A stretch of DNA of 9,530 nt from Rhodoferax sp. (GTDB taxonomy: Bacteria > Pseudomonadota > Gammaproteobacteria > Burkholderiales > Burkholderiaceae_C), in NCBI GenBank assembly GCA_023231075.1, contig JALNWC010000066.1, forward strand, positions 1 to 9,530, read 5' to 3'. The notes below the pieces were generated by a model that had not been told where the DNA came from, did no database searches, and was given only the letters and a program-made list of their open reading frames with translations. This document shows positions 6,248-9,530 of the stretch, one piece after another. A program made the translations under genes and the position numbers. How positions within the stretch are numbered: the stretch's first letter is position 1; each line of letters begins with the position of its first letter.

Positions 6248-7150
6248 ATGCTTGCCATCTTACTGCGCCGCATCTACTTCACTCAGCTGTTTTGCGGCGG
6301 ACTGCTGGGTATTTATGCCGCCCGCCAATTCGGTCAAAGTGGCGCAAAGGCGCTACCGCTGGTGCTGTTGTGCGCCCTGCTGCTGCCTCTGCTGCTGCAA
6401 TTGAGCGTGATCAGCGTGAGCATGCTTCAATCACGCGCCAAGTCGGCCGGCCCCCTTTGGTGGCGGGCTTTTGGCGGGGAGTTTTTGGCCGCTTTGCGCA
6501 TTTACTGGCTTCAAATGCCCTGGGCCAATTCGAAAAACGAGGTCTGGTGCCCGGACTTGCCGCAGCAAACCCAGACCTGGCGGGTGCCGGTGCTATTGGT
6601 GCACGGCTACATTTGCAATGACCGGGTCTGGGACAAAATGGCACGGGCGCTGCACCGGGCGGGGCATCCGGTGCTGGCCATTACGCTGGAGCCGCTGTTT
6701 ACCTCGATTGACGATTACGCCCCCCAAATCCAGCACGCCGTGCGGCAATTGCAGCAGGCGACGGGCGCAAGGCAAGTGGCGCTGGTGGGGCACAGCATGG
6801 GCGGGCTGGCGATTCGGGCCTGGATGCGAGGCCATGGCAGCGTCGATGTGGCCCGCATCATCACCCTGGGAACGCCCCACCAGGGAACGCAGATAACGCC
6901 CTGGTCTCCCACCCCCAACGCAGCGCAGATGGTCTGGCACAGCCCATGGTTGCAAGCCCTGCAAGCCAGTGAGACGCCGGACACCCGGCAACTGATGCAC
7001 ATCGCCCTGACCCTGCATGACAACATCGTGTACCCCCAGCGCGACCAGGTGCTGGCAGGCGCCAGCGTGACAGAATTCAAAGGCATGGGGCATCTGGAAC
7101 TGTGCCTGGATGCCCGGTTGATCGGGTATGTGCTGCAAAAACTACACTGA
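6248..7150 (+). CDS. Membrane-anchored alpha/beta-hydrolase, lipase/esterase-like, 300 aa
   Basis: Likely carboxylester hydrolase anchored in the inner membrane. Residues 9-24 and 37-60 are strongly hydrophobic, giving one or two N-terminal helices with the catalytic domain after ~residue 110. VPVLLVHGY (113-121) is the oxyanion-hole strand/turn. G181-H-S183-M-G is the nucleophile elbow. TLGTPHQGT (207-214) is typical of bacterial triacylglycerol-lipase relatives and PGAP1-like hydrolases. D258 (HDNIVYP) and H282 (GMGHLELC) are the best candidates to complete the triad. The substrate is unknown; a lipid or short-chain ester is inferred from the family. A purine-rich AAAGAAGAAAA (6232-6242) precedes ATG 6248. 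The gene starts 14 bases after the transposase remnant's stop, so any promoter must lie in or beside the IS remnant. A 7-bp inverted repeat (7156-7162 / 7171-7177) follows the stop but lacks a U-run. Confidence 0.85.
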   Translation: MLAILLRRIYFTQLFCGGLLGIYAARQFGQSGAKALPLVLLCALLLPLLLQLSVISVSMLQSRAKSAGPLWWRAFGGEFLAALRIYWLQMPWANSKNEVWCPDLPQQTQTWRVPVLLVHGYICNDRVWDKMARALHRAGHPVLAITLEPLFTSIDDYAPQIQHAVRQLQQATGARQVALVGHSMGGLAIRAWMRGHGSVDVARIITLGTPHQGTQITPWSPTPNAAQMVWHSPWLQALQASETPDTRQLMHIALTLHDNIVYPQRDQVLAGASVTEFKGMGHLELCLDARLIGYVLQKLH

Positions 7151-7155
7151 TCCAC

Positions 7156-7177
7156 GCCAATTCAGCGCCAAATTGGC
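7156..7177 (+). other. Inverted repeat just after the lipase gene
   Basis: GCCAATT (7156-7162) and AATTGGC (7171-7177) are perfect reverse complements with an 8-base loop, starting six bases after the lipase stop. A transcript could fold here, for example to protect the mRNA 3' end. There is no U-tract, so a classical rho-independent terminator is not supported. Confidence 0.35.
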
Positions 7178-7179
7178 CA

Positions 7180-7205
7180 CAACACGGCGTGTTGATCGCT
7201 ATAAT
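7180..7205 (+). promoter_or_regulatory. rpsU promoter with overlapping palindromic operator-like site
   Basis: A perfect -10 hexamer TATAAT lies at 7200-7205; the expected -35 position (about 7177-7182) is poor. A perfect 15-bp palindrome CAACACGGCGTGTTG occupies 7180-7194, exactly in the -35/spacer zone. Transcription would begin near 7212, leaving a leader of about 120 bases before the rpsU ATG. A weak -35 with a dyad over it is the geometry of a regulated promoter, where a protein either blocks or replaces -35 contact. The leader also holds a small possible stem (GGTTTT near 7273 with GAAACC near 7294). The -10 and the dyad are seen; regulation is inferred. Confidence 0.6.
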
Positions 7206-7331
7206 CCTAGGCTTTGCTGGCAAAACTCCGCTGCCTGATCAACTTTTAAGCGGAGAAAATCGTAAATGCTTTGGTTTTAGGCCCGATCTTCCCGAAACCG
7301 AACGTTTGCACATTTAGGATCTCTTGACGTA

Positions 7332-7544
7332 ATGACAACCATCCGTGTTAAAGACAACGAACCCTTTGACGTCGCACTGCGCCGCTTCAAACGCACGATT
7401 GAAAAATTGGGCCTTTTGACCGACTTGCGCGCACGCGAGTTCTACGAAAAACCCACTTCCGAGCGTAAGCGCAAGAAGGCTGCTGCCGTCAAACGCAATT
7501 ACAAGCGCATTCGCGCCATGCAATTGCCCAAGAAACTGTACTGA
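7332..7544 (+). CDS. rpsU: 30S ribosomal protein S21
   Basis: Small-subunit ribosomal protein S21, which in E. coli assists initiation-site binding on the 30S subunit. The 70-residue product MTTIRVKDNEPFDVALRRFKR has the invariant N-terminal block (NEPFDVALRRFKR), the REFYEKPTSERKRKK core and a basic C-terminal helix; its length is standard (about 71 in E. coli). AGGA at 7316-7319 stands 12 bases before ATG, a slightly long spacing, and the codon context is otherwise normal. The gene has its own promoter and is followed by an intrinsic terminator before yqeY. In many proteobacteria rpsU opens the macromolecular synthesis operon with dnaG and rpoD; those two are not next to it here. Confidence 0.97.
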   Translation: MTTIRVKDNEPFDVALRRFKRTIEKLGLLTDLRAREFYEKPTSERKRKKAAAVKRNYKRIRAMQLPKKLY

Positions 7545-7555
7545 GCCTGTTGTTC

Positions 7556-7574
7556 TGACAGGGCTGTCACAGCC
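7556..7574 (+). promoter_or_regulatory. Two overlapping palindromes behind rpsU
   Basis: TGACAG-GG-CTGTCA (7556-7569) and GGCTGT-C-ACAGCC (7562-7574) are both perfect dyads sharing eight bases. Another possible arm, CCTGT at 7546-7550, could pair with ACAGG at 7559-7563. The stems are mutually exclusive in RNA. They stand between the rpsU stop and the terminator, so they may be an operator for a yqeY promoter, or alternative structures in the 3' part of the rpsU mRNA. Function is not shown. Confidence 0.4.
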
Positions 7575-7583
7575 TCTTGATCA

Positions 7584-7616
7584 AGCTCGCCGGGGACGCT
7601 CAGGCGGGCTTTTTTT
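7584..7616 (+). terminator. Intrinsic terminator after rpsU
   Basis: AGCTCGCC (7584-7591) pairs with GGCGGGCT (7603-7610), eight pairs with one G-U, over an 11-base loop, followed directly by a run of Ts ending at 7616. This is a standard rho-independent terminator on the plus strand. It ends or attenuates rpsU transcription before yqeY. Confidence 0.85.
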
Positions 7617-7647
7617 ATGCCCAATCCATTCACAGGAGTAAGAAAAA

Positions 7648-8094
7648 ATGTCGCTCAAAGACCAAGTGATCGAAGACATGAAGAACGCCATGCGCGCCAA
7701 GGACAGCGAGCGCCTGGGCACCATCCGCCTGCTGCTGGCCGCTGCCAAGCAAAAGGAAGTGGATGAACGTGTGGCGCTGGACGATGCCGCCATGATCGGC
7801 ATTGTGGACAAGCTCATCAAGCAGCGCAAGGACTCCGTGACCGCCTACACCCAGGCCGCCCGCATGGACCTGGCGGACAAGGAAAGTGCTGAAATCCGGG
7901 TGCTGCAAGCCTACTTGCCGCAGCGCCTCGGTGCGGAAGAAGTCAGCGCGGCGGTGCAGGCCATCGTGGACAGTCTGGGCGCCAAGGGGCCGGGCGACAT
8001 GGGCAAGGTCATGGCGGCAGTCAAGGCGCAACTGGCCGGCAAGGCCGACATGGCCATGGTGTCGCAAGCCGTCAAGACGGCACTGGCAAGCTGA
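7648..8094 (+). CDS. GatB/YqeY domain-containing protein, 148 aa
   Basis: Small cytoplasmic helical protein related to the C-terminal tail of the GatB amidotransferase subunit; such proteins are thought to bind tRNA, but a precise role is not established. The protein starts MSLKDQVIEDMKNAMRAKD, with LGTIRLLLAAAKQKEVDER, then VDKLIKQRKDSVTAYTQAAR, then EIRVLQAYLPQRLGAEE, and ends with the GPGDMGKVMAAVKAQLAGKADMAMVSQAVK segment, all typical of the family and of full length. A good ribosome site AGGAG (7634-7638) is nine bases before ATG. It follows rpsU in the usual order, but the terminator at 7584-7616 separates them, so it depends on read-through or on a promoter downstream of it. Its stop is one base away from that of the minus-strand DUF1631 gene. 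Confidence 0.93.
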   Translation: MSLKDQVIEDMKNAMRAKDSERLGTIRLLLAAAKQKEVDERVALDDAAMIGIVDKLIKQRKDSVTAYTQAARMDLADKESAEIRVLQAYLPQRLGAEEVSAAVQAIVDSLGAKGPGDMGKVMAAVKAQLAGKADMAMVSQAVKTALAS

Positions 8095-8095
8095 A

Positions 8096-9530
8096 TCAGG
8101 CCCGGCCATTCTCCAGGCTGTTGAGCAGGGCGGTATGCACGACCTCGTCGAGCGCACCGTCGACCATGGAATGGTCGGACACCAGACGCATGGCGTTGTT
8201 GGTGATCAGATTTTCCAGCGAGGGCCGGGTCATGGACTGGGTTTGGCCTTGCACTCCGGTAAACAGGTACATGGTGCGTTGCGGGCTGATCCAGCTGAGC
8301 TGGCTGCGCTGCCAGACCCCTTTGATGGCAATTTCCACCCAGGCACCGACCGTCAAATTGTCCAGCGCCAAGCCAGGCACCATCGAGGCGGCCTGGCTTG
8401 CCATGGGAATCACCGAGTCCGGCAGCGACCCGTGCGCCTGACGAGGCCGCGGCACCGTCGGCTTGCCCGGCACTTCGCCGGCCAAATCCATGAAGCCCGA
8501 GGCTTTGGCCTCTTCGGGTGCCAGCCAGTGCTGGTGGTGTCCAGGCAGATGAGCGGTGGCGGTTTCGGGAGTGGCCACCGGCGCCTCGGCAGCAGGTCGA
8601 AAAGCCTGCTGATGCAATTTCATGAGCGCATCAAAAAACAGGCTGGTTTTCAAGGACGGGTAATCAATCAGCTTGAGCCCTTCACGCAGCTTTGGCAGCA
8701 GCCTGGACACCAGCTTGGTCAGCTTACCAAGGTCCTGCCGGGTCAGCTCGGGCTGGGCACTCCATAACAGCAGGCTGACCAGGCTCTTGTAAGCACCGGG
8801 ATCATCTGCGCCCTCCGTATTGTTGAGTTCCGCTGCCGCCATCACCTGGGACCAGGGACCACAGAGAAAATCGACCACCGGGGCAGGTACGCGCTGCATG
8901 TCGGGGATTTTTTCCATGGAAGCACAGATTTTCTCGGCCAGCAGATTGCGCTCCTCGGCCCGGTTGAGCGCGCGCATGGCCTGCTGCACGGTCTGCTGCG
9001 ACTGGACCAGTTGCTCCGACCACATGTTGTTGAGGTTGTACAGCGCCAGGTCGAAGGGTTCGGCACTGTCAATAGGGATCCGCGACAGGGGGTTCACATA
9101 GCGGTGCAGTGAGCGGATGAAGAGCGCGCATTCAGGGCTGTCCGCCGACCCAAAAGCCAGTCCGCGCTGGGTAATTTCCTGCAGCAAGCGCCGCGCCGGA
9201 TGCTGCTTGTCGTTAAAGAATCGCACGTCAACCAGCACCAGGCGCAACAGGGCCGGCTCGAGGTTTTCAATGACATCGCGAATCCCCTTGAGCAAGCGGG
9301 TGTCGTTGACCAGGTTGTCGATCATCTGCACCATCACTTCAAAGCTGAGCAATTGCGCCGGAGTTTGACAACTTTTGCGCAACTTCTGACGTATGGATTC
9401 CGGTTGCCCGGCTTGGTCCATCAAGCTGGGGCGTGACAAACGGGCGATCACATCGTCCGCCTGGTTCATGTTTTGCAGTGCCTCGAAAGCGGCGGGCACC
9501 GTGGAGGCAAAGTCTGTCGTGGGTTCCTCC
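8096..9530 (-). CDS. DUF1631 family protein, C-terminal 477 residues (N-terminus beyond the window)
   Basis: The frame is open to the right edge; codons upstream of the internal GTG at 9499 remain open, so this is the 3' part of a longer gene (family members are several hundred residues longer). The visible part is mostly helical and cytoplasmic. It includes LSFEVMVQMIDNLVNDTRLL, ENLEPALLRLVLVDVRFFNDKQHPARRLLQEITQRGL and FDLALYNLNNMWSEQL, a His/Ala/Pro-rich linker (about 130 residues from the end), and a C-terminal beta-rich block, GAWVEIAIKGVWQRSQLSWISPQRTMYLFTGVQGQTQSMTR, that I recognise as DUF1631 and that resembles a PilZ-type barrel. No catalytic motif is visible and the function is unknown. 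No signal peptide can be judged because the start is missing. The gene is convergent with yqeY with no space for a terminator of its own. Confidence 0.8.
   Translation of the reverse strand, partial: EEPTTDFASTVPAAFEALQNMNQADDVIARLSRPSLMDQAGQPESIRQKLRKSCQTPAQLLSFEVMVQMIDNLVNDTRLLKGIRDVIENLEPALLRLVLVDVRFFNDKQHPARRLLQEITQRGLAFGSADSPECALFIRSLHRYVNPLSRIPIDSAEPFDLALYNLNNMWSEQLVQSQQTVQQAMRALNRAEERNLLAEKICASMEKIPDMQRVPAPVVDFLCGPWSQVMAAAELNNTEGADDPGAYKSLVSLLLWSAQPELTRQDLGKLTKLVSRLLPKLREGLKLIDYPSLKTSLFFDALMKLHQQAFRPAAEAPVATPETATAHLPGHHQHWLAPEEAKASGFMDLAGEVPGKPTVPRPRQAHGSLPDSVIPMASQAASMVPGLALDNLTVGAWVEIAIKGVWQRSQLSWISPQRTMYLFTGVQGQTQSMTRPSLENLITNNAMRLVSDHSMVDGALDEVVHTALLNSLENGRA

Noticed and set aside
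7191..7243. GTTGATC (7191-7197) and GATCAAC (7237-7243) flanking the rpsU start region
   Set aside because: Seven-base arms 39 bases apart are not strong enough to call on their own; the tighter palindrome at 7180-7194 explains part of it.
1..9530. CRISPR array, tRNA, rRNA or origin-like iterons
   Set aside because: No regularly spaced repeats, cloverleaf-like segments or iterated boxes were seen on reading either strand.

Overview
The window (9530 bases, high GC) looks like a chromosome segment of a betaproteobacterium, most likely Burkholderiales and probably Comamonadaceae (Rhodoferax/Polaromonas-like). The basis is protein flavour (S21, YqeY and a DUF1631 protein close together), gene content, and an intergenic GC-rich repeat of a kind I recall from that family. 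No database search was possible, so family names rest on motif recognition.

Layout, left to right. 2-163 (+): the last 53 residues of an IS66-type transposase cut by the window edge. 283-5687 (-): four genes on one strand, in transcription order ybhP (EEP-fold hydrolase), clsB/ybhO (two-HKD phospholipase D-type cardiolipin synthase), ybhN (polytopic membrane protein) and a 700-residue molybdopterin/4Fe-4S oxidoreductase. The first three reproduce the E. coli ybhP-ybhO-ybhN cluster, and clsB and ybhN overlap by ATGA. The molybdoenzyme is an unexpected fourth member. A GC-rich repeat sits between ybhP and clsB, and a perfect 9-bp-arm palindrome precedes ybhP.

5805-6212 is a roughly 0.4 kb IS remnant. 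Near-perfect inverted repeats of about 15 bp flank a transposase gene that keeps its N-terminal part up to an RDST motif and has lost the rest, which resembles a non-autonomous, internally deleted element. Immediately behind it, 6248-7150 (+) encodes a membrane-anchored alpha/beta-hydrolase (lipase/esterase).

7151-8094 (+) carries rpsU (ribosomal protein S21) with its own promoter, an intrinsic terminator, and yqeY (GatB/YqeY domain). In related bacteria dnaG and rpoD commonly follow. Here yqeY instead runs tail to tail, with one base between stop codons, into the 3' part of a DUF1631 gene on the minus strand that leaves the window at 9530.

Themes: membrane phospholipid metabolism (ybhP-clsB-ybhN, possibly the lipase), translation (rpsU, yqeY), one orphan redox enzyme, and two separate traces of insertion sequences. 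I do not see a clearly new defence or mobile system. The most interesting items are the deleted IS with preserved ends, the operator-like palindromes before ybhP and rpsU, and the addition of a molybdoenzyme to the ybh cluster.
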